64,000 bases of DNA from Rubrobacter indicoceani (GCF_003568865.1 NZ_CP031116.1:1-64000), one strand, 5' to 3'; counted from the stretch's first letter, positions 52,533-61,090 are shown. Numbers and translations are program-made. Notes: a model not told the origin generated them from the letters alone.

Positions 52533-53420
52533 CTACGGCCTCTTCACGCCCTCCATCGAACGCTCGAAAGCGGTGGCGTGATCCGGGTGCCAGCGCGAAA
52601 GGGCGGGTCGGTTCTCTACAAGGTCACCGGCGGCCCACGCCACGCGCCGTTCGTCCATCTCGCGGGTTACGGAGTTGTCCGGGCAGAGGATGTAGAAGTT
52701 CCCGGCTTCAAGGTTCTCGAGCAGGAATTCAGCGACCCTGTCCGCCGTCCACGCTCCGTCCGGCTTCTCGGCGTTCTCGAAATCTTCCGTGTTTATAGCG
52801 GTGAACGTCCAGCCGGGTACAAGCAGGTGCGCGCTGACCCGGCAGTTTTCTATCTGACGCAACTCGTAGGCGAGCTGCTCGGTGAGGACCTTGACCCCGG
52901 CCTTCGACGCCGAGTACGCGGCGTTTCCGGGCGGGGTGGTGATGCCTTCCTTTGAGCCGGTGTTCACTATCGCCGCCGGGGTTCCCTGTCCTATCATGCG
53001 CTCGGTGAACGCCCCGACCCCGTTGGTCACGCCGAAGAAGTTGACCTCCATGACGCGCCGCCAGCGCTCCGGCCCGTCCCAGGGCTTCATTTCCCCGCCG
53101 TCTATCCCGGCATTGTTCATGAGCAGGGCGACCTCCCCGAAGCGCTCGTAGACCGCGTCCCGGAAGGCCTCGACCTGCGCGTAGTCCGACACGTCCACGA
53201 CCCCGGTCACGACGTCAGCCTCGTCGGAGACAAGCGGCAGGAGTCCGTTGCGCGCCTGCTTCAGGGCTTCCTCGTTCCAGTCAACGAGGCAGAGCTTCAT
53301 GCCCAGATCGGCGAGCCGCTTCGCCGTTGCCAGTCCTATTCCATTCGCCCCGCCCGTGATAACCGCAGCCCGGCCCCTGAGTTCCGCCGGGGAGATAGAT
53401 TCTCTGGGTGCTTCGCTCAT
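52533..53420 (-). CDS. Short-chain dehydrogenase/reductase
   Basis: 295 residues of the classical SDR fold. The NAD(P) motif is AAVITGGANGIGLATAKRLA with Asp in CLVDWNEEAL (favouring NAD), NNAGIDGGEM, and the catalytic Ser-Tyr-Lys in GSKEGITTPPGNAAYSASKA. The C-terminal region (MDERRVAWAAGDLVENRPAL) is like a group of actinobacterial SDRs of unknown substrate. It follows an MFS gene but with a 190-bp gap. Confidence 0.93.
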   Translation of the reverse strand: MSEAPRESISPAELRGRAAVITGGANGIGLATAKRLADLGMKLCLVDWNEEALKQARNGLLPLVSDEADVVTGVVDVSDYAQVEAFRDAVYERFGEVALLMNNAGIDGGEMKPWDGPERWRRVMEVNFFGVTNGVGAFTERMIGQGTPAAIVNTGSKEGITTPPGNAAYSASKAGVKVLTEQLAYELRQIENCRVSAHLLVPGWTFTAINTEDFENAEKPDGAWTADRVAEFLLENLEAGNFYILCPDNSVTREMDERRVAWAAGDLVENRPALSRWHPDHATAFERSMEGVKRP

Positions 53421-53611
53421 AGATTCTCACGCTCCGTTTTTGTCGGTTTCGGTTCTTCCGGCACACTCAACATCGTAAACCGACCGGATCCGGGCTGCCG
53501 ACTGCCCTACTAGATCACGTTCGCGCCGGGGGCCAGCCGGGCGACCTATTCGGCGGCCGAGTCGGTGTGACCGACAAGAGGCGAACTGCCCCGATCCTCA
53601 CCCCGACCTCC

Positions 53612-55204
53612 CTATACCACGCGACCTTTTCTCTTCTCACCGGACCCACCGAGCAGAACCCCCGCTGCAACCGCGCTCGCCACCGCAAGCCCCGCCGCCG
53701 TCAGCATGACGAGCCGGAAGCCCGCCACAAACGACTCGTCCACCGCGCGTTCCACCGCCGCCGCTTCGGACACGTTCAGGCCTTCCGGTACGGAGAGGAC
53801 GGCGAGGTCGTTCCGGCTCGCTTCTATTTCCTGCGTCGCCCGGGCCGGGAGGTCGAGGTCCGTGAGCCGGGAGTCCAGCCCGCCGGAGAACGCCGACAGG
53901 ACGATGATCCCCATGATCGGGATCGCAAGCAGCCCGGCCATGCGCGAGACGGCGTTGTTCACCCCCGAGGCAAGGCCGGAATGCCTCCCCTCGACGGCAT
54001 TCAGCGCGGTCGTCGTGAGGGGCGCGATAACCAGAGACATCCCGACCCCGAGCAGCACCACCGCCGGGAAGAAGGTCGTCCAGTACGAACCCTCCGTCCC
54101 CGGAAGCACGAAGACGACGAACCCGAGGGCCGCTACGAGCGGCCCGACGACGAGCGGAAGTCGTGCGCCGTAGCGGGCCACGAGGCCGCCCGCCCACCGC
54201 GACAGGAGGAACGTGATGATCACGAACGGCAGGAACGCCCCTCCGGCGGCGGTCGCGGAGTAGTCGTGGACCTGTATCAGGTTGAACGGCAGAAAGTAGA
54301 GCGCACCCCCGAGACCGGCGTAGAGCAGGAGCGTCAGCAGGTTCGCCCCGCCGAACATCCGCGAACGAAAGAGCGAGAGCGGCATCATCGGCTCCCGGCT
54401 TCGTCCCTCCGCAAAGACAAAGAGCAGAAGCGAAACGATGCCCACCGCAAGGGAAGCGAGCACCAGCGGGTCCAGAAGACCGCGCACCGGGGCCTCTATA
54501 AGCCCGAAGACGACCCCGCCGAGGCCGAGCGTCGCGAGTATGGCGCCGGGAACGTCGAGGCTTCTCGCGTCCGGGTCGCGGCTCTCGGGGATGTACCGCA
54601 GGGCGACTACGACCACGACAGCGGCGAGGGGGATGTTGATCAGGAAGACCGCTCGCCAGGAGACGTTCTCGATCAGGAACCCGCCGAGCACCGGTCCCAG
54701 AGCCGCCGTGATGCCGGAGAAACCCGACCACGTCCCGATCGCCTTCCCCCGCTCCGCCTCGGTGAAGTAGCTCCCGATTATGGCGAGCGAACCGGGGACC
54801 ATCATCGCCCCGCCGATGCCGCAGACCGCCCTTGCCACGATAAGCTGTCCGGCGTTCGGTGCAAGGCCGCACCACACCGAGGCGAGCGCAAACAGCACGA
54901 CTCCGGTAAGGAAGATCCGCTTTCTGCCGAGGTGATCCCCGAGCGACCCGCCGACGAGTATAAGGGCCGCCAGAAACAGCGCGTAGGCCTCGACAACCCA
55001 GAGCGCCTCGGCCGAGCTTGCCCCGAGTTCTTCCTGAAGCACGGGGAGGGCGACGTTTGTAACGGTCCCGTCTATAAAGGCCATGCCGGAGGCTAAAACG
55101 GTCGCAACGAGAACCCACGCTCCGGAAGTTTCACGCCGACCGGCGTCGGGCCTGCAGGAGAGTATCTGCCCCTCGTCCGCCGGTGGCCTCGGTATGTGTG
55201 CCAA
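53612..55204 (-). CDS. MFS multidrug exporter (DHA2/EmrB type, 14 TM)
   Basis: 530 residues from a TTG at 55204 (GGGGGTAGGG upstream); an ATG at 55270 is in frame but adds a non-membrane stretch. Fourteen hydrophobic segments follow. The signature ASGMAFIDGTVTNVALPVLQ is motif D1-like and LVGGSLGDHLGRKRIFLTG is MFS motif A; ALGPVLGGFLIENVSWRAVF is motif C of proton antiporters. It probably exports drugs or metabolites in exchange for protons. Confidence 0.92.
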   Translation of the reverse strand: MAHIPRPPADEGQILSCRPDAGRRETSGAWVLVATVLASGMAFIDGTVTNVALPVLQEELGASSAEALWVVEAYALFLAALILVGGSLGDHLGRKRIFLTGVVLFALASVWCGLAPNAGQLIVARAVCGIGGAMMVPGSLAIIGSYFTEAERGKAIGTWSGFSGITAALGPVLGGFLIENVSWRAVFLINIPLAAVVVVVALRYIPESRDPDARSLDVPGAILATLGLGGVVFGLIEAPVRGLLDPLVLASLAVGIVSLLLFVFAEGRSREPMMPLSLFRSRMFGGANLLTLLLYAGLGGALYFLPFNLIQVHDYSATAAGGAFLPFVIITFLLSRWAGGLVARYGARLPLVVGPLVAALGFVVFVLPGTEGSYWTTFFPAVVLLGVGMSLVIAPLTTTALNAVEGRHSGLASGVNNAVSRMAGLLAIPIMGIIVLSAFSGGLDSRLTDLDLPARATQEIEASRNDLAVLSVPEGLNVSEAAAVERAVDESFVAGFRLVMLTAAGLAVASAVAAGVLLGGSGEKRKGRVV

Positions 55205-55398
55205 CCCTACCCCCGAACCAAGCCGCCGCTTTTCCGGGATAACTCTACCCTGACCCCAGATCCCACACACCTGCTCTAAAGGCTAGTCCGGACGTCCTGC
55301 CCGAAAGTCCGATGGCACGCCCCGGCTCCGGCGTTACATTCCCCTCAGGCGGACCGGAGCAGGCTCGCCGGGGACCGGCCGAACCTATCTAAGGGGAA

Positions 55399-56361
55399 AT
55401 GATGAGCAGCGAGGGATTCAGAACAGACACGGGAAGCGAAGCGGGCGGCCTACTCGGGGGGCTCTCCCGGGAGATCGCCAGGGTGGTCGAGGGCGCGTCC
55501 GCCTCGGTCGTTACGGTCGTCGGGGGGCGAGGCTACCCCGGAAGCGGCGTCGTCTACGGTGAGGGTCTTGTGCTGAGCAGCCTTCCGGCCGTAGGCGACG
55601 GTGAGGGCCTGAGCATCGCGGACAACTCCGGCGAGGTCCGTGACGCCGAGCTCGTCGGCTACGACCACCGCTCGGGGCTGGCCCTGCTGAGGGCCGGGGG
55701 ACTCGAAGCCCCGGCCCTCTCCCCCGCTGCGGAAGAGGCGAGGATCGGGGAGATAGCACTCTCCCTCGGGCGTCCCGGCGGGGTTCGGGCGGGGTTCGGT
55801 ATCGTCGGGTCCATCGAGAGCTTTCACCGGGGCCGGGGCTCCGGACGCGGCAGAGGTCGCCGGTCGGGCGGTCCGGTGCGCCTCCGGCTCGACAGCGCCC
55901 CGTATCCCGGCCTGGGCGGCGGCGCGGTGCTGTCGGCCTCAAGCGGGTTGCTCGGCGTGGTCGTCGCCGGGGGCCGGAACTCGACGTTCGCGGTCCCCGC
56001 GCGGGTCGCGTGGGAGGTTGCCTCGAGGCTCGAAGGCGGCGGTTCGCTGCGCCGGGGCTACCTCGGGATCTACAGCCAGCCGGTGAGCCTTTCCGACTCG
56101 GGGGGCGGGCTGCTCGTCGCAGGGGTTCTTGACGACACCCCGGCTTCCGAGGCCGGTATCCTGGTCGGAGACATCGTTACAACCCTGGACGGCCACCCCG
56201 TAACGGACAGCGAAGACCTCATGACGCTTCTTCAGGGCGAGCGGGTCGGGCTTTCCGTTCCGCTCGGGTTGATCCGGGGCGGCGTCCCGACGGAGGTCTC
56301 CGTCCGCGTCGCCGAGCGTCGCCCGGAGTCGGGCGGTCCTTCTCGCGGGCGACGGCGGTGA
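55399..56361 (+). CDS. HtrA-like pseudo-protease with PDZ domain
   Basis: 320 residues with the trypsin-like fold plus a C-terminal PDZ domain (about 225-305; GYLGIYSQPVSLSDSGGGLL and GVLDDTPASEAGILVGD). Aligned with the intact HtrA 0.7 kb downstream, all three catalytic positions are replaced: His by Leu (LSSLPAV for TNSHVV), Asp by Gly (SGLALLR for SDLAVIR) and Ser by Gly (GLGGGAVL for GNSGGPL). No signal peptide or TM helix. It is probably a binding or sensor protein. A glycine/arginine-rich loop (RGRGSGRGRGRRSGG) interrupts the protease fold. The LuxR-type gene follows 7 bp later. Confidence 0.82.
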   Translation: MMSSEGFRTDTGSEAGGLLGGLSREIARVVEGASASVVTVVGGRGYPGSGVVYGEGLVLSSLPAVGDGEGLSIADNSGEVRDAELVGYDHRSGLALLRAGGLEAPALSPAAEEARIGEIALSLGRPGGVRAGFGIVGSIESFHRGRGSGRGRGRRSGGPVRLRLDSAPYPGLGGGAVLSASSGLLGVVVAGGRNSTFAVPARVAWEVASRLEGGGSLRRGYLGIYSQPVSLSDSGGGLLVAGVLDDTPASEAGILVGDIVTTLDGHPVTDSEDLMTLLQGERVGLSVPLGLIRGGVPTEVSVRVAERRPESGGPSRGRRR

Positions 56362-56368
56362 TCGGCCC

Positions 56369-57040
56369 ATGACCGAACCGGGGAACCCCGGGGAACCCGA
56401 TGCGGCCCCCCCGAAGAGCATCCTGCGGGTCCTGATCGTCTCCGACTCACCGGTTGTCCGCGCCGGACTTTCTTCGATGCTCGCCTCCTCGACCCTGCCC
56501 GTCGTGGCCGTTGAGGAGTCCGACGGCCTCGCCGGGCGGGACTACTTCGACGCGGTCGTCCTCTCCGCCGAGGCCGACGAACCCTCGGCGGCGGACGGCA
56601 TCCTCTCCGCCGCCGAACTCGCGGAGGGGATGGTCCTCCTCACCCGGAACCCCCCCGATGACCTCCCGGTCCTTCTCTCCGCCGCTCCGGGGGGATGGGC
56701 GCTCCTCTCCCCCGACACGGGCCCGCACGAGCTTGCAGCGGCGGTCCTGGCGGTTTCGTCCGGCCTCGTCGCGCTCTCACCCGGGTTTGCGAAGACCCTG
56801 CGCCCGGAACCGGACGAGCCCGCCGCAAGCCCCCTGGAATCCGGCCCGCTCACCCCGAGGGAACTGGAGGTGCTCGCGCTTATAAGCGCGGGCCTCGCAA
56901 ACAAGTCCATCGCCCGCGCCCTCGGCATAAGCGAGCACACGGTGAAGTTCCACATCTCGTCCATCTACACCAGGCTAAACGTCGCAAACCGGGCCGAAGC
57001 CGTGAGCGTCGCCGCCCGCCTTGGTCTGATCACCCTCTAA
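56369..57040 (+). CDS. LuxR-type regulator with degenerate receiver domain
   Basis: 223 residues. The N-terminal half resembles a response-regulator receiver (VLIVSDSPVVRAGLSSMLAS) but the phosphoacceptor Asp region reads FDAVVLSAEADE with Ser at the expected place and the acidic pair is SDS. The C-terminal HTH is canonical (LTPRELEVLALISAGLANKS and HTVKFHISSIYTRLNVANRA). Regulation by phosphorylation is unlikely; a different signal, perhaps from the adjacent pseudo-HtrA, is inferred. It follows that gene by 7 bp. Confidence 0.85.
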   Translation: MTEPGNPGEPDAAPPKSILRVLIVSDSPVVRAGLSSMLASSTLPVVAVEESDGLAGRDYFDAVVLSAEADEPSAADGILSAAELAEGMVLLTRNPPDDLPVLLSAAPGGWALLSPDTGPHELAAAVLAVSSGLVALSPGFAKTLRPEPDEPAASPLESGPLTPRELEVLALISAGLANKSIARALGISEHTVKFHISSIYTRLNVANRAEAVSVAARLGLITL

Positions 57041-57042
57041 AC

Positions 57043-57066
57043 GCTTATCCGCTTATTTGCTTTTAT
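57043..57066. repeat. Short run of three 8-bp units upstream of the intact htrA-like gene
   Basis: GCTTATCC, GCTTATTT and GCTTTTAT follow each other without gaps between the LuxR stop and the htrA-like start. The unit is the same as in the two long arrays at 59155-59234 and 59520-59599. The site overlaps the likely promoter/ribosome-binding region. Confidence 0.7.
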
Positions 57067-57075
57067 GGAGCTGTT

Positions 57076-58086
57076 ATGAACGAACTGGAAGACCGGAAGC
57101 CCTCCAAGACCGGGGAATCGTCCGGGACATCGACCGGAAGGGCTTTCGGGACGCTTGAAAACCTCTCGGCGAGTTCGCGGCGGAAGGCCGCGCCGCTGGA
57201 CGCTTATTCACGGGTCGTGCGGTCGGTGACGCAGAGGCTGGAGCCGGCGGTGGTGTCCGTTTCGGTGCGGCGAGGCGGGGGCGGGAGCGGGATCGTGGTC
57301 GGCCTCGACGACGGGTACGCGACCGCTATAACCAACAGCCACGTCGTCCGGGCTTCGGCTCTCGAAGGTTCCCGGCTGCGGGTTACCCCGGCAAGCGGTG
57401 TCCGGCGTCCGGCGGAGCTTCTCGGGGATGACCCGTCGAGCGACCTCGCCGTGATCCGCTTTGTCCCGGAGGAGGAGGTGGCCGTTGCGCGGCTCGGTGA
57501 CTCGGACGGCCTGGTGGTCGGGCAGCTGGTCGTTGCGATCGGGAGCCCGCTCGGTTTTCAGGGTAGCGTTACGAGCGGGGTGGTCAGCGCGCTCGGGCGT
57601 TCCCTGCGCGGTCGGGACGGGCGGCTCATAGAGAACGTCGTTCAGACCGACGCCGCCATCAACCCCGGAAACTCCGGCGGCCCGCTCGCCGACTCGGAGG
57701 GCAGCGTCGTCGGCATCAACACCGCGATCATCGGCGGCGCGAACGGTATAGGGTTTGCGATCCCGGTCTCTTCGGCCTTTCGCCAGATCGTCTTCTCCCT
57801 GCTTACCGACGGTTACGTCGCCCGCGCCTACCTCGGCCTCAAGCTTGCGACGCGACCGGGATCTCCCGGCGCGGTCGTCGAGAAGGTGGAGCCGGCGAGC
57901 CCCGCCGAACGCGGCGGCCTGCGCCCCGGCGACGTTGTTACGCTGTTTGCGGGCGGCCCGGTACGCTCCTCGGATGATTTGCTCGGGCTGCTCGACGCGA
58001 CCGTGATCGGCGCCGACTCCCCCGTTCGCGTCCTGCGCCGCGCAAGCGTCCTCGACCTCTCCGTCCGCCCGACGGAGAGACCGTAA
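57076..58086 (+). CDS. HtrA-like serine protease with PDZ domain, intact triad
   Basis: 336 residues from the ATG at 57076 (TGGAG upstream). Catalytic residues are all present: His in ITNSHVVRA, Asp in SSDLAVIRF, Ser in AAINPGNSGGPLAD. A PDZ domain follows (YLGLKLATRPGSPGAVVEKV and PASPAERGGLRPGDVV). There is no signal peptide or TM anchor; the N-terminus is polar (NELEDRKPSKTGESS), so it appears cytoplasmic, unlike classical HtrA/DegP. The upstream 8-bp repeats suggest control by the partition locus next door. Confidence 0.92.
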   Translation: MNELEDRKPSKTGESSGTSTGRAFGTLENLSASSRRKAAPLDAYSRVVRSVTQRLEPAVVSVSVRRGGGGSGIVVGLDDGYATAITNSHVVRASALEGSRLRVTPASGVRRPAELLGDDPSSDLAVIRFVPEEEVAVARLGDSDGLVVGQLVVAIGSPLGFQGSVTSGVVSALGRSLRGRDGRLIENVVQTDAAINPGNSGGPLADSEGSVVGINTAIIGGANGIGFAIPVSSAFRQIVFSLLTDGYVARAYLGLKLATRPGSPGAVVEKVEPASPAERGGLRPGDVVTLFAGGPVRSSDDLLGLLDATVIGADSPVRVLRRASVLDLSVRPTERP

Positions 58087-58092
58087 AACCGG

Positions 58093-58461
58093 CTAGCGAT
58101 CCTCCCAGCCGCTGCGCTCCAGCCACTCGACCAGAAGCATCTCGACGACGTCGCTGTAGAGCGGCTTGTTCGGCTGGTGCCTGACCCCCGTCTCGTCCAG
58201 GTCCGTGAGGGCCTGCCGCTTGACCTCCGGGTCGAGAAGGGCCTGCTTGACGCGGTCGTAGACCTCGACCCTGACAAACGCGCTGGCGAGCATGTAGTCG
58301 GGGTCGCTGCGCTTGCCGACGGTCTTTCTCTGGTTGCGCCTGCGGGGCTGGGCCGGTGTCCGCGAGGGCTCCGCCTCGACCGCCCGCTCCTCCGACGGGC
58401 GACGGCGCGTTCTGAGCGCGTTCGCCATGCCGCCCTCTCCCCTGTTCCTGTTCTCGCTCAT
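58093..58461 (-). CDS. Small DNA-binding partition partner (ribbon-helix-helix-like)
   Basis: 122 residues. The N-terminal half is basic and disordered (ALRTRRRPSEER, PRRRNQRKTVGKR). The C-terminal part has a strand-helix-helix pattern: AFVRVEVYDRVKQALLD then PLYSDVVEMLLVEWLERSG, like ribbon-helix-helix centromere-binding proteins of type Ib partition systems. Its start overlaps the ParA-type gene stop by 4 bp. It is the likely binder of the 8-bp arrays. I cannot name a family. Confidence 0.75.
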   Translation of the reverse strand: MSENRNRGEGGMANALRTRRRPSEERAVEAEPSRTPAQPRRRNQRKTVGKRSDPDYMLASAFVRVEVYDRVKQALLDPEVKRQALTDLDETGVRHQPNKPLYSDVVEMLLVEWLERSGWEDR

Positions 58462-59057
58462 CTTAGCTTGATCACCTGCCTGCCTATCTTTTTGTAGTCT
58501 TCCCAGCCCTGCTTTGCCCGCCGATCATTCACGTCGTACACCGGAACGCCCTGAAGCGCGGCGGTCTGAAACGCCTCCCGGCGGCGGATCTCACCATCCA
58601 GAAGCGGTATCCCCTCTGCCTCCAGAGCTTTTCTCGCCCCAGTCCCCGACCTGTTCCACCAGGGGACCATCGTCAGCAGAACCCGGTACTCGGCCCGGCC
58701 CCCGAGCGCCTTGAGATCATCCACGAGCAGCATCAGCGCGTTGAGCGAAAGAGCCTCCGGCGACGTGGGTATCACGAGCAGGTCGCTGTCGTCCACCGCC
58801 GCCTCCAGATCCTCCCCCCCGAGCCGCCCCTGGGAGTCGAGGATGACATGCTCTTCTCCCCCCGGCTCCGCGCTCGGCTCCACAACCTGAAAGGGCAGCC
58901 TCCCCCGCTCCGACCACTCGATGGCGCTCGCGTTCGGATCCGTATCTATAAGCACCGTCGACCCCTCACCGAACCGCTCCGTGAAATACGCCGCCAGATG
59001 GACCGCCGTAACCGTCTTTCCGACCCCGCCCTTGTGAGATGTAACCGTGACGATCAC
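58458..59057 (-). CDS. ParA-family partition ATPase (type Ib, short)
   Basis: 199 residues from a GTG. The deviant Walker A is TSHKGGVGKTVTAVHLAAYF, followed by VLIDTDPNASAIEWSERGRL and VILDSQGRLGGEDLEAAVDD with LLVIPTSPEALSL. It lacks the N-terminal HTH of type Ia ParA, as expected for type Ib, which rely on a small centromere-binding partner. It drives segregation of DNA by ATP-dependent nucleoid patterning. The partner gene follows, and a tandem 8-bp array lies 98 bp upstream. Confidence 0.93.
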   Translation of the reverse strand: MIVTVTSHKGGVGKTVTAVHLAAYFTERFGEGSTVLIDTDPNASAIEWSERGRLPFQVVEPSAEPGGEEHVILDSQGRLGGEDLEAAVDDSDLLVIPTSPEALSLNALMLLVDDLKALGGRAEYRVLLTMVPWWNRSGTGARKALEAEGIPLLDGEIRRREAFQTAALQGVPVYDVNDRRAKQGWEDYKKIGRQVIKLR

Positions 59058-59154
59058 ACCCGACCAGCCCCCTCAACCAAACCAGACCCCCAACTTATCT
59101 CCAGCCTTACAACCGCCAACCCTCGGCGTTGCCTCAAACTACCCTATCCTTTTC

Positions 59155-59234
59155 AGATAATCAAATATTCAGGTAAACGATTATTTGCTTATTCAATTAT
59201 ACGTTTTTTTGTTTATTCAGTTATTCATCGTTTC
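59155..59234. repeat. Tandem 8-bp array 1 (ten units), candidate centromere
   Basis: Ten contiguous 8-mers with no spacers: AGATAATC, AAATATTC, AGGTAAAC, GATTATTT, GCTTATTC, AATTATAC, GTTTTTTT, GTTTATTC, AGTTATTC and ATCGTTTC. Most fit GNTTATTY on one strand or its complement. The block is AT-rich within GC-rich DNA and lies upstream of the parA-type gene, where type Ib systems carry their centromere and operator. Confidence 0.8.
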
Positions 59235-59519
59235 TGAAAGCTTCGAGACCAGAGGAGTTTGCGGTTGACAGGGGAACGCAAAAGGGCCTGAAACGAAGAG
59301 AGCCGGAGAGACGCTTCAGAGCGATCTCCCTCAGGCAGGCTCCCCGGACCCCCACGATCCCGTTTCCACCTTCTCACAGAGGCTTACGGAGACCCCTCAG
59401 GGCCAGAGTCTTGCCGAACCCGGACCGGTAAACGCTCGGTGCAGCCGGTCGTGGCCCGAAACGGGAGGTCCCACTCAGGACAAAGCCGCAAGCGCCTGCG
59501 GGAGGAACAGCGTTCTTCC
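59235..59519. other. Spacer between the two 8-bp arrays
   Basis: 285 bp of ordinary GC content with no convincing gene. A TTGACA (59265-59270 region) occurs just after array 1 on the plus strand. Several G/C-rich inverted segments could form RNA structure. I see no known RNA family. Confidence 0.45.
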
Positions 59520-59599
59520 AGATAAACGATCATGTGCTTTTTCGATTATTCACATAATCGCTTATTTGATTTTGTAGATAACCGCTTACTCAAACAAGC
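59520..59599. repeat. Tandem 8-bp array 2 (ten units), candidate centromere
   Basis: Ten contiguous 8-mers: AGATAAAC, GATCATGT, GCTTTTTC, GATTATTC, ACATAATC, GCTTATTT, GATTTTGT, AGATAACC, GCTTACTC and AAACAAGC. Units in both orientations fit GNTTATTY. It mirrors array 1 in length (80 bp) and sits 285 bp away, before the racemase gene. Confidence 0.8.
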
Positions 59600-59764
59600 G
59601 CGTGGTGCTCTGGACGGGTGGCGAGCGGGGGCGGGCATTTTCGGCGCGGGTGTGTTTACCTTCGGGTGTGGGTTTCCGGGGGTGGTCAGGGGCATGATCT
59701 ACGGCTTCCATGCCTGCGACCGGCGGTATGGGGACCGCGCCGATCCGACAACAGAAGAGGGGAC

Positions 59765-61036
59765 ATGGAGATAGAGCTCTCGTACGGTACGGAGAACCTG
59801 ATCATAGACCTCCCCGACGACCGGACCACCGTCGTGGAGCCGGTCCGGCGTCCCGGCGTGTCCGACCCCGGGAGGCTTCTGCGCGACACCGTTCGGAACC
59901 CGGTGGCGGGGCCGCCTCTCAGAGAGTGTGTCCGCGCCGGTCAGAAGGTTGCGATCTCGATGTGTGACGGGACGCGTCCGCAGCCGAGGATGCTCATGAT
60001 CGGGGCCGTTCTCGACGAGCTCTCGGGCATCGTGGATCCGAAAGACATCGTCGTGCTCGTCGCGACCGGAACGCACCGTCCGAACACCGACGAGGAACTC
60101 GAAGAGATGCTCGGCGCGGAGCTTCTCGGGCGGGTACGGGTCGTCAACCACGACTGCCGGGACACCGACTCGCTCGTCTACCTCGGGGAGTTCGGGGCCG
60201 GCGTTCCGGTCTCGCTCAACCGCGAGTGGGTCGAGGCGGATGTAAGGATCACGACCGGCTTCGTCGAGCCGCACTTCTTTGCCGGGTTCAGCGGCGGCCC
60301 GAAGCTTGTCGCACCGGGACTCGCAGCCCTCGAAACCGTCCTGACCCTTCACGACGCCCGGCGCATCGGCAGCGAAAAGGCGACGTGGGGCGTGCGGGAG
60401 GGGAACCCGGTCCACGACGACGTGCGGGCCATCGCACGGGGAACGGGCGTTGACTTCGCCTTCGATGTGATCCTCAACCGCGAAAAAGAGATAGTGGACG
60501 CCTTCGCCGGGGAGATGTTCAGCATGCACGACGCGGCCTCGGAGGTTGCCCGCGAGCTTGCAATGGTCTCCTTTGATGAGCCATTCGACGTGGTCGTAAC
60601 GACCAACTCCGGCTACCCGCTCGACCAGAACCTCTACCAGGCGGTCAAGGGGATGAGCGCGGCGGAGAACGCGGTCAGGTCGGGCGGCCTCATAATCTGC
60701 GCCGCCGAGTGCCGCGACGGGCTGCCCGGCGGCAGCGAGTACGAGCGGGTCCTCGCCTCCGCAGAGTCCATCGGCGACGTCCTGAGCGCCATCGAGGCCC
60801 GCCCGAGGACCGAGCCGGATCAGTGGCAGGTCCAGATCCAGGCCAGGGTCCAGGCGAAGGCCCGCGTCGGGGTCTACACCGACTATCTCTCCGAAGCCGA
60901 GCTCGCCGCCGGACACCTCGAGCGGATAGACGATATCTCCGAAGCCGTCCGGACCGCCCTCGGCAGAGCCGGGCCGGGGGCGCGGGTCTGCGTCCTGCCG
61001 GAGGGGCCGCAGACCATCCCGTACCTCAAGCCCTGA
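59765..61036 (+). CDS. larA: Nickel-dependent lactate racemase family protein (LarA)
   Basis: 423 residues from the ATG at 59765 (AGAAGAGGGGAC upstream). The domain of LarA with the nickel-pincer nucleotide cofactor is indicated by VATGTHRPNT (His), VEPHFFAGFSGGPKLVAPGL (His and the cofactor-binding Lys) and LTLHDARRIGSE (His). LarA-family enzymes racemise lactate or other 2-hydroxyacids. No LarB, LarC or LarE cofactor genes are seen in the window. The next genes suggest a hydroxyacid other than lactate. Confidence 0.9.
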   Translation: MEIELSYGTENLIIDLPDDRTTVVEPVRRPGVSDPGRLLRDTVRNPVAGPPLRECVRAGQKVAISMCDGTRPQPRMLMIGAVLDELSGIVDPKDIVVLVATGTHRPNTDEELEEMLGAELLGRVRVVNHDCRDTDSLVYLGEFGAGVPVSLNREWVEADVRITTGFVEPHFFAGFSGGPKLVAPGLAALETVLTLHDARRIGSEKATWGVREGNPVHDDVRAIARGTGVDFAFDVILNREKEIVDAFAGEMFSMHDAASEVARELAMVSFDEPFDVVVTTNSGYPLDQNLYQAVKGMSAAENAVRSGGLIICAAECRDGLPGGSEYERVLASAESIGDVLSAIEARPRTEPDQWQVQIQARVQAKARVGVYTDYLSEAELAAGHLERIDDISEAVRTALGRAGPGARVCVLPEGPQTIPYLKP

Positions 61037-61090
61037 GGTATCATCCCGGTAGCTCAGCAGGTGTTCGGCGGCCGGAGAAGAGGGGGGCTT

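Noticed and set aside
59155-59599. CRISPR array or replication iterons
   Set aside because: Units are 8 bp with no spacers and no cas or rep gene is present; the parA-type pair makes a partition site the better reading, although an origin nearby cannot be excluded.
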